Part shown: piece by piece, positions 33,988-44,193 of the stretch
Numbering within the stretch: position 1 is the first letter of the stretch
How the letters are laid out: every line of letters starts with the position of its first letter
NCBI GenBank assembly: GCA_016787045.1
Contig: JAEUVA010000046.1
Coordinates: forward strand, 124,001 to 188,000
Direction of reading: 5' to 3'
DNA length: 64,000 bases
Origin: Chitinophagales bacterium
GTDB lineage: Bacteria > Bacteroidota > Bacteroidia > Chitinophagales > LD1
Made by a program: the position numbers and the translations under genes
The notes under the pieces: generated by a model
Seen by the model: the letters and a program-made list of their open reading frames with translations, nothing else
The model's database searches: none
What the model was told of the DNA's origin: nothing

Positions 33988-35120
33988 GTAAACCATTACG
34001 CGTAGGCATTTTAGGGGGTGGGCAGTTAGGCCGCATGTTGCTGCAAGTGGCAGCAAACTATCCGGTAGAAACATTTGTATTGGAAAAGGGAGCGAGTGCA
34101 CCCGCAGCGAAATTGTGCTATCATTTTACAGATGGAGACATTAAAGATTATGACACTGTTTACAGCTTCGGGAAATCGGTAGATGTACTAACTATAGAAA
34201 TAGAGCATGTGAATGTAGAAGCACTTCTTGCTCTAGAAAAAGAAGGCATCAAAATCTATCCCACTCCATCGGCCTTGCAAACTATAAAAGACAAAGGGCT
34301 GCAAAAAGAGTTTTACTTGTCGAACAGTATTCCCTCTCCCGATTATGTGCTAATACAAAACAAAGAGGAACTAAAAAAACACCTCTCATTTTTACCTGCT
34401 GCTTTAAAGCTGCGCAGTGGTGGTTATGATGGTAAAGGCGTAGAAATTATACGTACCGAAAATGACTTACCCAAAGCATTTGATGCCCCATGTGTGTTAG
34501 AAAAACTGGTAGATATAGAGAAAGAAATTTCCGTTATTGTAGCTAAGAATGATGCAGGGCAAACCGCAGTTTATCCTCCGGTAGAAATGGTTTTTGACCC
34601 CCGATACAACTTAGTGGATTCTCTACTCTCTCCGGCCCGGCTAACAGATACACAATCTTCTGCCGCACAAAAAATTGCCTTGCAAGTGGTAGAGGCGCTT
34701 GGCTCATCGGGTATATTTGCAGTAGAAATGTTTTTAGATAAAACCGGTGATATCCTTGTAAACGAAACTGCCCCTCGGGCACACAACAGCGGCCATCAAA
34801 GCATAGAGGGCAATTACACCTCACAATACGATATGCAAATGCGGGTATTACAAAATTTACCGCTCGGCAATACAGCTATTATTCTACCCTCCCTAATGCT
34901 CAATCTAATAGGTGAAGAAGGACATAGCGGCTCGGTTTTTTACAGCGGATTAAACGAAACAATGCAGATAGAGAATGTATATGTTCATCTCTACGGAAAA
35001 ACCGAAACCAAGCCCGGTCGCAAGATGGGACACGTAACCATTTTGGGTAACGATGTGCCTGAACTGAATACCAAAGCAGAAATGGTAAAAAAGAATTTAA
35101 AAGTAATTTCGCATTCATAA
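33984..35120 (+). CDS. purK: N5-carboxyaminoimidazole ribonucleotide synthase
   Basis: 378 residues. It opens with the Rossmann-like [18 protein letters not shown] and has the ATP-grasp segment [30 protein letters not shown] and [14 protein letters not shown]. The enzyme uses ATP and bicarbonate to make N5-CAIR from AIR in purine synthesis. It overlaps coaE by 4 bp and is followed by purE after 4 bp. The coaE-purK-purE order looks like one operon. Confidence 0.97.
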   Translation: MSKPLRVGILGGGQLGRMLLQVAANYPVETFVLEKGASAPAAKLCYHFTDGDIKDYDTVYSFGKSVDVLTIEIEHVNVEALLALEKEGIKIYPTPSALQTIKDKGLQKEFYLSNSIPSPDYVLIQNKEELKKHLSFLPAALKLRSGGYDGKGVEIIRTENDLPKAFDAPCVLEKLVDIEKEISVIVAKNDAGQTAVYPPVEMVFDPRYNLVDSLLSPARLTDTQSSAAQKIALQVVEALGSSGIFAVEMFLDKTGDILVNETAPRAHNSGHQSIEGNYTSQYDMQMRVLQNLPLGNTAIILPSLMLNLIGEEGHSGSVFYSGLNETMQIENVYVHLYGKTETKPGRKMGHVTILGNDVPELNTKAEMVKKNLKVISHS

Positions 35121-35124
35121 AATA

Positions 35125-35652
35125 ATGGGTATGAGCAAACCGCTGGTAGGTGTAGTGATGGGGAGCGAGAGCGATTTAAAAATAATGAAAGATGCCGCTG
35201 AAGTACTCGGGCATTTGGGAGTAGAGTTTGAACTTACAGTGGTGAGCGCTCACCGCACACCGCAGCGCATGATAGAATATGCTGAAACGGCAAAAGCACG
35301 TGGCATAAATGTAATTATAGCTGGAGCGGGCGGTGCGGCACATTTACCCGGCATGATTGCCAGCGTTACCACGCTTCCGGTAATTGGAGTGCCAGTAAAA
35401 TCAAGCAACTCTATTGACGGATGGGATTCTGTACTTTCCATTTTGCAAATGCCGGGTGGTGTACCAGTGGCAACTGTAGCGCTCAACGGAGCTAAAAATG
35501 CCGGTATCTTAGCCGCGCAAATCATTGCATTATCTAATAGCGATGTTGCCCAAAAACTGACGGTGTATAAACAAGAACTAAAAGACAAAGTGCAGCAAAA
35601 CATCCGCGAGATTAAAATAGCCGGATATCGAAATGAATTTGACAAAGAATAA
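35125..35652 (+). CDS. purE: N5-CAIR mutase (phosphoribosylaminoimidazole carboxylase catalytic subunit)
   Basis: 175 residues of class I PurE type. Signatures: [51 protein letters not shown], and [11 protein letters not shown]. It converts N5-CAIR to CAIR, the step after PurK. A second ATG at 35131 would make the N-terminus MSKPLVGVV, like that of PurK, so the start is uncertain by two codons. The next 110 bp up to the following gene hold no clear terminator. Confidence 0.97.
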   Translation: MGMSKPLVGVVMGSESDLKIMKDAAEVLGHLGVEFELTVVSAHRTPQRMIEYAETAKARGINVIIAGAGGAAHLPGMIASVTTLPVIGVPVKSSNSIDGWDSVLSILQMPGGVPVATVALNGAKNAGILAAQIIALSNSDVAQKLTVYKQELKDKVQQNIREIKIAGYRNEFDKE

Positions 35653-35764
35653 CTATTGTTAGAATCACTGTGCTATGCTTTTTCTACAGGCATTCGTTTT
35701 CAAATAAATTTATGGATACAGCGTTTGAGCTATCACTATTTTTCAATCTTGCTATTTTGGCAGC

Positions 35765-37771
35765 ATGAGGAAATTTTTGTGGTTAGCATTACTGTTTATC
35801 GCATCTTGTAAAACCGGACCTTTTCAGGTAAAAGATGGCAACACCGCACGGGAGCTATTACTGTATGATCAAGCCATTGAAATGCTTGTAAAAGAGTATA
35901 ACGCAGAAAAAGACCTTAACAAACAACAACTCAAAGCATTTCAGATAGCAGAAACTTGTGCTAAACTCAATCGCTATGCCGATGCAGAAAAATGGTACAA
36001 ACAAAGTTTGGATCTAAATGGCAAAGAGACATCACTGTGGGGATATGCCTTAGCACTAAAACAGCAAGAAAAATACGAAGAAGCCGCCAAGGCATTTGAC
36101 CAGTATCAGCGTATTAGTGGCAACACTTTAGAAGCAAAGCGCCAAATCAACCAGTGCCGCGAAGCGATAGAATGGAAAAAAGCATTTACGCGGATACAGA
36201 TTAGTAATTTGAGCTTCAATTCTGCAAACAGCGATTACGGTTTTGAGCCGTACAAAAACAACCAGTTTGTATTTACCTCTGCGCGCAGCGAAAGTACGGG
36301 TAGCCAAAAAGAGCGCTTAGCCGGTGAATTTACAGATGATATTTTCATAACAGATAACAAGTCCGGTACATTTACTGCTCCAGCCAACTTTTCATTACCG
36401 GTAAACTCAAAAGAGTTTGAAGGGTCACCAACGTTTAGCAGCGATTTTAAAGAAATGTATTTTGTGCGTTGCCGAAGAGATGAAAAGAGCAACCAGTACT
36501 GCCACATTTATTACACTGCGTTTAATAACGAGCATTGGAACGAACCGGCTAAGCTGGATTTGTTTGCAGATACGGTAAACGTGTATGACCCACATCTATC
36601 GCGCGATGGAAAATTTTTATTGGTAGCCGCAGATGCTAGAGGAAACTTTGGAGAAACAGATTTATATCTACTTACAAAAGCAGATTCGGGCTGGAGCGCT
36701 CCGCAAAATTTGGGTGGCGGTATCAATACTCCGGGCAGCGAACGTTTTCCGTGGTTAGATGAAAAAGGTAATTTGTACTACAGCAGCAGCGGACTACCTG
36801 GTATGGGCGGCTTGGATATTTTTAAAGCAAGTAAAAGCAAAAACGGCTATAAAGACCCGCAAAACTTAAAGCACCCCATCAATAGCGGTGCCGATGACTT
36901 TGCTTACCGAATAGAGAAATACCGCCAATTTAACACTGAAGATACAATACTCAGTTCGGGCTATTTTACCTCTAACCGTACTGGTGGAAAAGGTAGCGAT
37001 GACGTTTACCGTTATGAAGAAAAATGGATAAACGTATTTGTGCTTCGGGGCACAACCGTAGAAAAGAAATATGAAAACCCCGAAAACAGCGACAGCAAAG
37101 TATTAGGTTTTCAACCATTACCTAAAGCTAAAGTTGAGCTAAAAACTTCGGATAATACAGTGATTGCTACTGTGCAAACAGACACAATTGGCAGGTTCGC
37201 ATTTCGCTTATCGGCAGAAACCGATTACAAACTAAGTGCAAGCAAAAACAACTACTTCAACAAAAACGATTTTGTTAGCACCAAGGGCAAACGCCACCCC
37301 GACTCTACATATATCTACATATACGCTGAATTAGAGTTGGAAAAAATATTCCCTCAAAAAGAAATTGTGATTCCTAACATATATTACGATTACGATAAAG
37401 CTACGCTTCGCCCTGAATCGAAAATTGTGTTAGATTCAATTCTTCTGTTTTTTAAAGAAAACCCTGACCTTACCATAGAAATTGGCTCGCATACAGATAG
37501 CCGAGGTAGTGATGCATACAACCTAAAACTATCGCAAGCCCGGGCACAAAGTGTAGTAGATTATTTGATTGAAAAAACGGTACCTACAGAGCGGTTGATA
37601 GCCAAAGGATACGGAGAAACAAGACCGGTAAATGGTTGCGTAAACGGAGCAAAATGTAGCGAAGAAGATTTTCAGAAAAACCGCAGAACCACATTTAGAG
37701 TGGTGAGTGCCAAGTTACAGTTAGAATCAGTAGAGCCGGAGAACATCATTGTAGATCCCAAAAAAGAGTAG
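35765..37771 (+). CDS. TPR-PD40-CRD-OmpA lipoprotein, PorE-like T9SS component candidate
   Basis: 668 residues. A lipoprotein signal ends at C15 (FIASC). Domains in order: TPR repeats (about 20-135; ADAEKWYKQSLDLN), a PD40/WD40-like propeller (about 150-425; PHLSRDGKFLLVAADARG, ERFPWLDEKGNLYYSSSGL), a carboxypeptidase regulatory-like domain (about 430-515), and an OmpA peptidoglycan-binding domain (about 535-655; YYDYDKATLRPESKIVLD, GSHTDSRGSDAYNLKLSQAR). This order matches PorE of the type IX secretion machinery, which tethers it to the cell wall. Related lipoproteins exist beside PorP-like genes, and none is adjacent here. The many T9SS cargoes in the window support PorE function. Confidence 0.75.
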   Translation: MRKFLWLALLFIASCKTGPFQVKDGNTARELLLYDQAIEMLVKEYNAEKDLNKQQLKAFQIAETCAKLNRYADAEKWYKQSLDLNGKETSLWGYALALKQQEKYEEAAKAFDQYQRISGNTLEAKRQINQCREAIEWKKAFTRIQISNLSFNSANSDYGFEPYKNNQFVFTSARSESTGSQKERLAGEFTDDIFITDNKSGTFTAPANFSLPVNSKEFEGSPTFSSDFKEMYFVRCRRDEKSNQYCHIYYTAFNNEHWNEPAKLDLFADTVNVYDPHLSRDGKFLLVAADARGNFGETDLYLLTKADSGWSAPQNLGGGINTPGSERFPWLDEKGNLYYSSSGLPGMGGLDIFKASKSKNGYKDPQNLKHPINSGADDFAYRIEKYRQFNTEDTILSSGYFTSNRTGGKGSDDVYRYEEKWINVFVLRGTTVEKKYENPENSDSKVLGFQPLPKAKVELKTSDNTVIATVQTDTIGRFAFRLSAETDYKLSASKNNYFNKNDFVSTKGKRHPDSTYIYIYAELELEKIFPQKEIVIPNIYYDYDKATLRPESKIVLDSILLFFKENPDLTIEIGSHTDSRGSDAYNLKLSQARAQSVVDYLIEKTVPTERLIAKGYGETRPVNGCVNGAKCSEEDFQKNRRTTFRVVSAKLQLESVEPENIIVDPKKE

Positions 37772-37805
37772 AACACTGCGGGCTGTGTGCTTGCCTTACA
37801 TTTCA

Positions 37806-39623
37806 CTATTTCCCGCGCTTCTTTTTAGTTGCCGGTGTGGGTTTTGGAGCCGTCACTTTTTCTAAAATTTTTCCGGCCTTATCTATTTTGTACCGTTGAG
37901 AAATAAAGAAATTTTTGTTCTTCGGGTCTTTCTCTTTTTTGGATATCACTCCAAAACCATTCACAAAATCTTCGGCACTCTCGTATTGCGGCTGTATCAC
38001 AAAATTTCCGCTCATATCTATGTAGCCCCATGTTAACCCATCTTGTGTAACCGCACACAAGCTATCGCTAAATGAAGATACATCTGTAAATCGGTTGATG
38101 AATTTTTGGGCTCCCGTATTATCAATAAAAAACCAATTGCCACTTAATTGCACGGCTGCTAATCCTTGCTTAAACGGCAATGCGTTTTCGTACTTGATAG
38201 AAATTTCCTCTTCGCCTTTGAGATTGATAAACCCCATACGGTCGTTTTTTTCTGCCACATAAAACCCTTCACTAGGGTCATCAATAAAATCATACACGGG
38301 CTGCAATACATACTTACCACGCTTATCAATTACGCCATACTTACATTCATCCTCCTCGCAGTTTCCAACCCCTACTATAGCTAAACCCCGATAAAAATCA
38401 GTGGCGTAGTTAAATACTGCATCAAATACCTTTTTATTGTTCTTGTCTATATAAAAAAACTCGCATTTGTTATCTGTACATTCGGTATTTCGCACCACAG
38501 CAATCCCGCAACTAAATGGTCCGGCTTCCTCGTAAGCCACATCAATCACAATACTTAATGAATCGTTTCCTTGTTTTTGTGCATAACCAAACTTGTTGCC
38601 CACTTTTAATGGTTGCAAATCTATTGTCGCTAAGTTTGCATCGGCAATCAGTTCATCTTTGTATGGATAGTCATTAAACTCCGTCTTAAACTTTTCGTAA
38701 ACCTCAGGCGCTGCTTCTGCAGTGTATAAAATATACAGTTGTTTCCACGCAACGTTTATGTTACGGTTATTAGTATAGTTGCGCACAAAAAGTTTGTAGG
38801 CATCTACGTTACCTTTGGCTGTCACTAATTTGTAAATAGTGTCTTGAATTGCAGCATTAGCCGGATGGTCTTTATATAAATCCACAAACTCTTTATATCC
38901 GGTTAAGCTGTTTTTTTGCAAATAGTAATTGAGTAAAGTTTCTTCGTAATTCAATTTGGCTTCGCTAAAAAACTTACCGGTAGGATATGTGTCTATATAT
39001 TTTTTGTACGCTTGGTATGTTTTATCCGCAGTCGTTTCATCGTAAAGCATTTTTTCATATCGCTCCTTGGCTTCCTTTACTTGTTCGGCTTCGGGATATT
39101 GTTTCATAAACTCCTCTAAGGCCTGTACAGTTTTGAGCGAAAGCGCACGCATGTATGCTTTCTGATTGCGAAAATTGAGTGCCTGTTCGCGCATTATAGT
39201 ATCGGTGTACACATTTAAAAAATGCTGATACGATTCCAATGTATTTTCTCTTTCTGCCTTGGCGTACGCCTCAAAGTTGATAGTTTTATAGAGAGCTTGT
39301 ATGGTATAATCGCGAACTCCCAGCGCTAAAAATTTTTTCCCTTCTTTCTCTTCCGGGTTGATGGGCAGGCGTTTGAGCGCTCTTAGTATGTACACATTTG
39401 CAGAGTCTAGGTTGTAGGCCTTGTTGTCTTTGTAAGAGTAAAACTTAGCCAAGCCGTAATTTGCTGCTGCATTATTGGGTTCATCGGCAACTGCTTCTTT
39501 CAAAAATTTGAGCGCATTGGGATAGTCGCCTGCATTCAGGTACTTAAACGCTCTATCCACATCACCGGCAAATATTGCTGTATGAAACAAAAACGTTATT
39601 GATATTACTGCAAAAATCTTCAT
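37806..39623 (-). CDS. Exported protein with tetratricopeptide-like and WG repeats
   Basis: 605 residues. Signal peptide 1-19. Residues 20-330 are helical repeats of the TPR type (AFKYLNAGDYPNALKFLKEA, YKKYIDTYPTGKFFSEAKL). Residues 340-590 are WG repeats in which short strands return to patterns such as YGVIDKRGKYVLQPVYDFI, MGFINLKGEEEISIKYENA and WGYIDMSGNFVIQPQYES. The C-terminus is basic (KPTPATKKKRGK). WG repeats are a beta-rich surface motif of unknown function. The gene is alone on the minus strand, converging with the PorE-like gene over 34 bp. Confidence 0.8.
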   Translation of the reverse strand: MKIFAVISITFLFHTAIFAGDVDRAFKYLNAGDYPNALKFLKEAVADEPNNAAANYGLAKFYSYKDNKAYNLDSANVYILRALKRLPINPEEKEGKKFLALGVRDYTIQALYKTINFEAYAKAERENTLESYQHFLNVYTDTIMREQALNFRNQKAYMRALSLKTVQALEEFMKQYPEAEQVKEAKERYEKMLYDETTADKTYQAYKKYIDTYPTGKFFSEAKLNYEETLLNYYLQKNSLTGYKEFVDLYKDHPANAAIQDTIYKLVTAKGNVDAYKLFVRNYTNNRNINVAWKQLYILYTAEAAPEVYEKFKTEFNDYPYKDELIADANLATIDLQPLKVGNKFGYAQKQGNDSLSIVIDVAYEEAGPFSCGIAVVRNTECTDNKCEFFYIDKNNKKVFDAVFNYATDFYRGLAIVGVGNCEEDECKYGVIDKRGKYVLQPVYDFIDDPSEGFYVAEKNDRMGFINLKGEEEISIKYENALPFKQGLAAVQLSGNWFFIDNTGAQKFINRFTDVSSFSDSLCAVTQDGLTWGYIDMSGNFVIQPQYESAEDFVNGFGVISKKEKDPKNKNFFISQRYKIDKAGKILEKVTAPKPTPATKKKRGK

Positions 39624-39684
39624 TCACTATTCGTTTTTATTAATGACTGCTAAATGTACTGCATGTTGCGTAACCTCATCTATT

Positions 39685-41259
39685 TTAAACACTTTTTACA
39701 ATCCCATTTTGCAACAGGTTACGCACAGTATCCGGTGAATAGTTTAGTTCTGTAAGAATAGCTGTGGAGTGAACTCCTAAATCCGGAGCACCATAATTAT
39801 TCTCAAAGTTGTTTGCTAAAAAACGAAGTGGTTGGTTGATGGTTTTATACTTACCCACTGTAGGGTGCTCATTTTCAAGCAACATTTTCCGCTCTGCTAC
39901 ATGCGCATCGGTTTCTAAATCGCTAAGCGAGTTAATTGTAGTAAAGCAAATATCCTCATCTTTAAAGAAGGTGAGCCACTCTTGCCGGGTTCTAGTGATA
40001 AACAATTGCTCAACTTCTTGCTTTAGTTTAGTTAACTCTTCTCCTTGCAACAAGAAACGATCTGCCCAATCCAATCTATTGACTTTCTTGCAGAACGTGT
40101 TCCAAAACTTTGGTTCTAAACTGCCCAGAGCCACATACTTGCCATCGGCACATACATACACATTGTAGTTAGCCAACGCTCCACTCAATTCAAATTGCGA
40201 TGGAGCCGGCACTTGTTTGGTGCCTTGATAATACGCGTACTGTAAAGTATTAAATGGCATTACTGCATCGGTCATGCTCACATCCACCCATTCGCCCTTG
40301 CCTGTTTTTTCGCGTTGATACAAAGCTGCCAATACGGCATTCATTGCCATGTACGAGCCACCTGCTATATCTGCTAATTGAAAGCCGGGAATAGTTGGCT
40401 CACCATTTTCATTTCCGGTTATGCCCAATGCTCCGGCTATGGCAATATAATTTAAATCGTGCCCGGCTGCATGAGCCATGTGGCTGTTTTGACCGTATCC
40501 GGTTACCGAAACATAAATCAATTTGGGGTTAATCTGTTTCAATTCTTCATATCCAAAACCAATTTCTTTCATCACCCCGGGACGAAACTGCTCTATCAAC
40601 ACATCTGCATTTTTTATCAAGTCATAAATGATTTTTTTCCCTTCTGCATTCAGGTAATTTACTGCCAAACTGCGTTTGTTTCTATTTAAAGAAAGATAAA
40701 ACATACTCATGCCGTTGATACGTGGCTCAAAATCGCGCACATAGTCCGGACTATCCGGGTCTTCTACTTTAATAACATCGGCACCCATATCGGCCAAAAA
40801 CATAGTAGCCAATGGCCCCGGCAGTAAGCGTGTAAAATCAATCACTTTCAGTCCTCCCAATGGCCCGGTTTTAGTTAGAGATTCTGCTATAGTGAAATTT
40901 GTAGTAGCAGTATTGAATTGTCCGTGAATGGCCACATCAAACTTTTTAAAGCATTTAGCAAACTGCATCATCACCGCCAGATTGCTGATTTTTACTTTGC
41001 CCAGCATCAGCGCCATTTGTGGATTTGCTTTACCGGTTTCTAAATCAACATAAGTGGATGATTTTGTTTTCACCACACAATCGGGCACACCATGTGCACC
41101 TTCTTTCAGTTCACAAAGGGAGTTGGCGATAAGCACAGTGTAGTACAACGTTTCATCGCCACTAATATCCAGTTGCACATTGGCGGTTATTCCGGTGGCT
41201 TTTTCACTTCTAAATCGCTGTGGTATGGAGGTAATAATTTGCTGGGCGGTAACACTCAT
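39685..41259 (-). CDS. SCP2 domain fused to a CaiB/AMACR-type CoA transferase or racemase
   Basis: 524 residues. Residues 1-105 form an SCP2 sterol-carrier-like domain (STYVDLETGKANPQMALMLG, KVKISNLAVMMQFAKCF). Residues 135-520 are a family III CoA transferase: GLKVIDFTRLLPGPLATMFL, GADVIKVEDPDSPD, and NRNKRSLAVNYLNAEG. H267 in AAGHDLNYIAIAG and D297 in QLADIAGGS match the catalytic pair of alpha-methylacyl-CoA racemase. A racemase for branched-chain or sterol side-chain acyl-CoA is therefore the best guess. SCP2 would present the hydrophobic substrate. It is divergent from an SDR gene. Confidence 0.82.
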   Translation of the reverse strand: MSVTAQQIITSIPQRFRSEKATGITANVQLDISGDETLYYTVLIANSLCELKEGAHGVPDCVVKTKSSTYVDLETGKANPQMALMLGKVKISNLAVMMQFAKCFKKFDVAIHGQFNTATTNFTIAESLTKTGPLGGLKVIDFTRLLPGPLATMFLADMGADVIKVEDPDSPDYVRDFEPRINGMSMFYLSLNRNKRSLAVNYLNAEGKKIIYDLIKNADVLIEQFRPGVMKEIGFGYEELKQINPKLIYVSVTGYGQNSHMAHAAGHDLNYIAIAGALGITGNENGEPTIPGFQLADIAGGSYMAMNAVLAALYQREKTGKGEWVDVSMTDAVMPFNTLQYAYYQGTKQVPAPSQFELSGALANYNVYVCADGKYVALGSLEPKFWNTFCKKVNRLDWADRFLLQGEELTKLKQEVEQLFITRTRQEWLTFFKDEDICFTTINSLSDLETDAHVAERKMLLENEHPTVGKYKTINQPLRFLANNFENNYGAPDLGVHSTAILTELNYSPDTVRNLLQNGIVKSV

Positions 41260-41381
41260 CTGCTATAGTTTATGGCAAATGAAATATTAAATGCCGAATG
41301 AGGGAACGCAATAAGTAAACGGTAATTTCATAAGTGCTTTGCAGCAATATGTTATGTTCGTGATAATAAATAGCACACACT

Positions 41382-42230
41382 ATGGCATACAAATTATCGG
41401 AAAGACATACTAAAAAACGAGCGTTTATCACCGGTGGTGGGGGCGGCTTGGGTAGGGCACTCGCAGTTGCTTTAGCTAAAGACGGCTGGACAGTTGGCAT
41501 AACTGACATAAAAGACGAAGGCCTTAACGAAAGCAAACAACAGATTGAACAGGCCGGAGGCAAAGCAATCACCTACAAATTTGACGTAGCCAACAGAAGC
41601 GAGTATCAAAAATGTTTTGATGAATACATTGCTAAAACAGGTGGTATAGACCTTCTTATCAATAATGCGGGGGTTGGCGATGGCGGTTTGTTTGGCGAGT
41701 ACAGGTTAGAAAATTGGGAATGGATAACCGGCATCAATCAAATGGCTGTGGTGTATGGTTCTCACTTTGCGGTTCCACACATGAAAAAACAACAGAGTGG
41801 TCATATTATTTCTATAGCTAGCGCTGCAGGCATTGCCAATATGCCCAACATGAGCATGTACAATGTAACAAAAGCGGCTGTTATATCATTAATGGAAACC
41901 ATATATGCAGAAGTGTGGGGATTTAATGTGCAAGCCAGTGTGGTGTGTCCCACCTTTTTCAGAAGCAATATTATGCAATATCACAAAGGCAATGAAGATG
42001 CCGCCAAAATAGGGCAAACAATAATCCAGCGCGCTAAGTATTCGCCTGAAGACATAGCCGACTACATACTGACTCAGGCCGGTAAAAACGTATTTTACAT
42101 TCTTCACCCGTATCAGGCACGCTTGGTATTTCACCTCAAGCGTTTGCTTCCTAACTTTTTCTTGAACTACAAAGCAAAACAGTTTGCCAAAAAAGACTGG
42201 GTAAAGAAAGCGCTCAGTCAAAAATTTTAA
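41382..42230 (+). CDS. Short-chain dehydrogenase/reductase
   Basis: 282 residues. The NAD(P) loop is ITGGGGGLGRALAVALAK, followed by DVANRSEYQKCFDEY, NNAGVGDGG and the catalytic Ser-Tyr-Lys set in SIASAAGIANMPNMSMYNVT plus the next Lys. A basic C-terminal extension (HPYQARLVFHLKRLLPNFF) is not part of the core fold. Acceptor specificity is not readable. It is the first gene of the plus-strand group with ribD and an EamA transporter, and is divergent from the SCP2-CoA transferase gene, whose pathway it may share. Confidence 0.88.
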   Translation: MAYKLSERHTKKRAFITGGGGGLGRALAVALAKDGWTVGITDIKDEGLNESKQQIEQAGGKAITYKFDVANRSEYQKCFDEYIAKTGGIDLLINNAGVGDGGLFGEYRLENWEWITGINQMAVVYGSHFAVPHMKKQQSGHIISIASAAGIANMPNMSMYNVTKAAVISLMETIYAEVWGFNVQASVVCPTFFRSNIMQYHKGNEDAAKIGQTIIQRAKYSPEDIADYILTQAGKNVFYILHPYQARLVFHLKRLLPNFFLNYKAKQFAKKDWVKKALSQKF

Positions 42231-42240
42231 GTCACAAAAA

Positions 42241-43266
42241 ATGAATCATGAACACTACATGGCACGGTGTATTGATTTGGCCGGCTGTGGCTTAGGTCAA
42301 GTTGCTCCAAACCCTATGGTGGGCTGTGTTATTGTACATAATGAACAAATTATTGGTGAAGGTTACCACCACTTTTATGGTGAACACCATGCCGAGGTAA
42401 ATGCCATAAGTGCTGTCAAAGATCAAAATCTGCTGGCTCAATCTACGCTTTATGTAAATCTTGAACCCTGCTCACACTACGGCAAAACACCTCCATGCGC
42501 TAAACTTATACTTGAAAAAAAAATACCGAGGGTTGTTATTGCCGGCACTGACCCTAACCCCCTGGTTAGCGGACAAGGGCTATCCTACTTGCAGCAAAAT
42601 GGTGTGGAGGTAATCTGTGGCATTTTAGAGAAAGAACACCGTTTTTTTAACCGTAGATTCTTGACTTTTTTTGAACAAAAAAGACCCTACATTATACTCA
42701 AGTATGCTCAAAGTGCAGATGGTTTTATTGCGCCAACTGATAACCGGCAGCTATGGCTCAGCAGTGGTGCATCAAAAGAACTGGTACACCAATGGCGTAC
42801 CGAAGAGCAAGCTATTTTGATTGGAAAAAATACAGCTCTTGCTGATAATCCGTTGCTTACTGTTCGGTTGGCAAAAGGAAAAAATCCACTGCGGGTTTTG
42901 ATCGATAAAAATTTGGAGGTGCCTCCCTATTACAATCTGTTCAACACAGCTTCTCCTACATTGGTAGTTAATTCACTACGCGATGAGGTCAAAGCACATA
43001 TCACTTATCGCCAAATTGATTTTAGTAAGAATGTTTTACCACAGCTGATGTCTTTGTTGCATGGCCTGCAAATACAGTCGTTGTTTGTTGAAGGTGGTGC
43101 GTTTACACTAAATTATTTTATTGAAAATAATTTGTGGGATGAAGCACGGGTGTTTACGGCTACCACAGAACTAAACCATGGCAAAAAAGTAACTTCCCTT
43201 AATGTAAACGCATCGCACACCTCTATGTCAGATACTGACACATTAAAAATATACTACAGGCAATGA
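42241..43266 (+). CDS. ribD: Bifunctional riboflavin deaminase/reductase
   Basis: 341 residues. The N-terminal deaminase (1-145) has the zinc motif HHAEVNAIS and EPCSHYGKTPPCAKLIL. The C-terminal reductase (about 150-341) has LKYAQSADGFIA, LIGKNTALADNPLLTVR and LFVEGGAFTLNYFI. The enzyme makes two consecutive steps of riboflavin synthesis from GTP, deaminating then reducing the pyrimidine. It starts 10 bp after the SDR gene and its stop overlaps the next gene by 4 bp, so the three are probably one operon. Confidence 0.95.
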   Translation: MNHEHYMARCIDLAGCGLGQVAPNPMVGCVIVHNEQIIGEGYHHFYGEHHAEVNAISAVKDQNLLAQSTLYVNLEPCSHYGKTPPCAKLILEKKIPRVVIAGTDPNPLVSGQGLSYLQQNGVEVICGILEKEHRFFNRRFLTFFEQKRPYIILKYAQSADGFIAPTDNRQLWLSSGASKELVHQWRTEEQAILIGKNTALADNPLLTVRLAKGKNPLRVLIDKNLEVPPYYNLFNTASPTLVVNSLRDEVKAHITYRQIDFSKNVLPQLMSLLHGLQIQSLFVEGGAFTLNYFIENNLWDEARVFTATTELNHGKKVTSLNVNASHTSMSDTDTLKIYYRQ

Positions 43267-44135
43267 TTTATCTTTTACTCTGTATAATATGTTCGGGGTT
43301 GTTAGTAGTGCTTTTCAAAGTATTTCAACGATTGAATATTGATGTATTTCCGAGTATTGTAGTCAACTATCTTTCTGCCTCAGCATTTGCTTATTTATAC
43401 ATGAGTAATAAAGCCGAAGTACTAACGGTGAACATGCTCCACGAACCGTGGTTACCTTTTGCAATATTTTTGGGCAGTTTATTCATCACCATTTTTAATA
43501 TCACGAGCGTAACCACGCTGCGTTACGGAGTATCTACTGCATCGGTAGCCATGAAACTTGGTTTGGTGTTTCCGGTGGCATTGGCATTTTTAGTTTATGG
43601 CGAACCATTTAGTTGGTTAAAGTTGATTGGCATCGCATTGGCTTTAGCTGCAGTTATTTTATCCTCTGTTAAAGAAGATAACGCTGTAACTCACCACCAG
43701 GGTTTGGCTGTTCTACCCATCTTGGTTTTTTTGGGTAGCGGGGCATGTGATAGTCTTACCCAACTTGCCAATAAAAAGTTTGTAACTGAAAATAGCTCGG
43801 AAGCATTTGCACTTTTTTTGTTTTTGGCAGCAGCATTTTGGGGATGCGTTGCATTAGCATATCTGATGTTTTCAAAAAAGAAATCAATAAAACTTAACTC
43901 CATTATAGGAGGTATAGTATTGGGCATCATTAACTATTTTTCATTTCTGTTTCTACTCAAAGCACTCTCACAGGTTAAAGGCGGCAGTGGAGTAGTTTTC
44001 CCGATGGCAAACCTGGGAACAGTAGCTTTTGCAACTGTAATTGGAGTCCTCTTTTTTAATGAAAAAATCAGCCGACTAAATGCGTTGGGGTTAGCTCTGA
44101 TGGCTCTAGCGATGATAGCAATGGTCTTTGCTTAG
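43263..44135 (+). CDS. EamA/DMT-type transporter
   Basis: 290 residues with ten predicted membrane helices, in two five-helix halves. Segments such as ITSVTTLRYGVSTASVAMKL, VYGEPFSWLKLIGIALALAA and GVLFFNEKISRLNALGLALM are EamA-like. The family exports or imports small metabolites, and the substrate is unknown. Its start overlaps the ribD stop by 4 bp. That coupling hints at a riboflavin precursor or related compound, but this is speculation. Confidence 0.85.
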   Translation: MIYLLLCIICSGLLVVLFKVFQRLNIDVFPSIVVNYLSASAFAYLYMSNKAEVLTVNMLHEPWLPFAIFLGSLFITIFNITSVTTLRYGVSTASVAMKLGLVFPVALAFLVYGEPFSWLKLIGIALALAAVILSSVKEDNAVTHHQGLAVLPILVFLGSGACDSLTQLANKKFVTENSSEAFALFLFLAAAFWGCVALAYLMFSKKKSIKLNSIIGGIVLGIINYFSFLFLLKALSQVKGGSGVVFPMANLGTVAFATVIGVLFFNEKISRLNALGLALMALAMIAMVFA

Positions 44136-44193
44136 TATAATTTGACGTATCAATTCGTTTCGTCTTCCTATATTGCACTAAACAAAAGAACCC

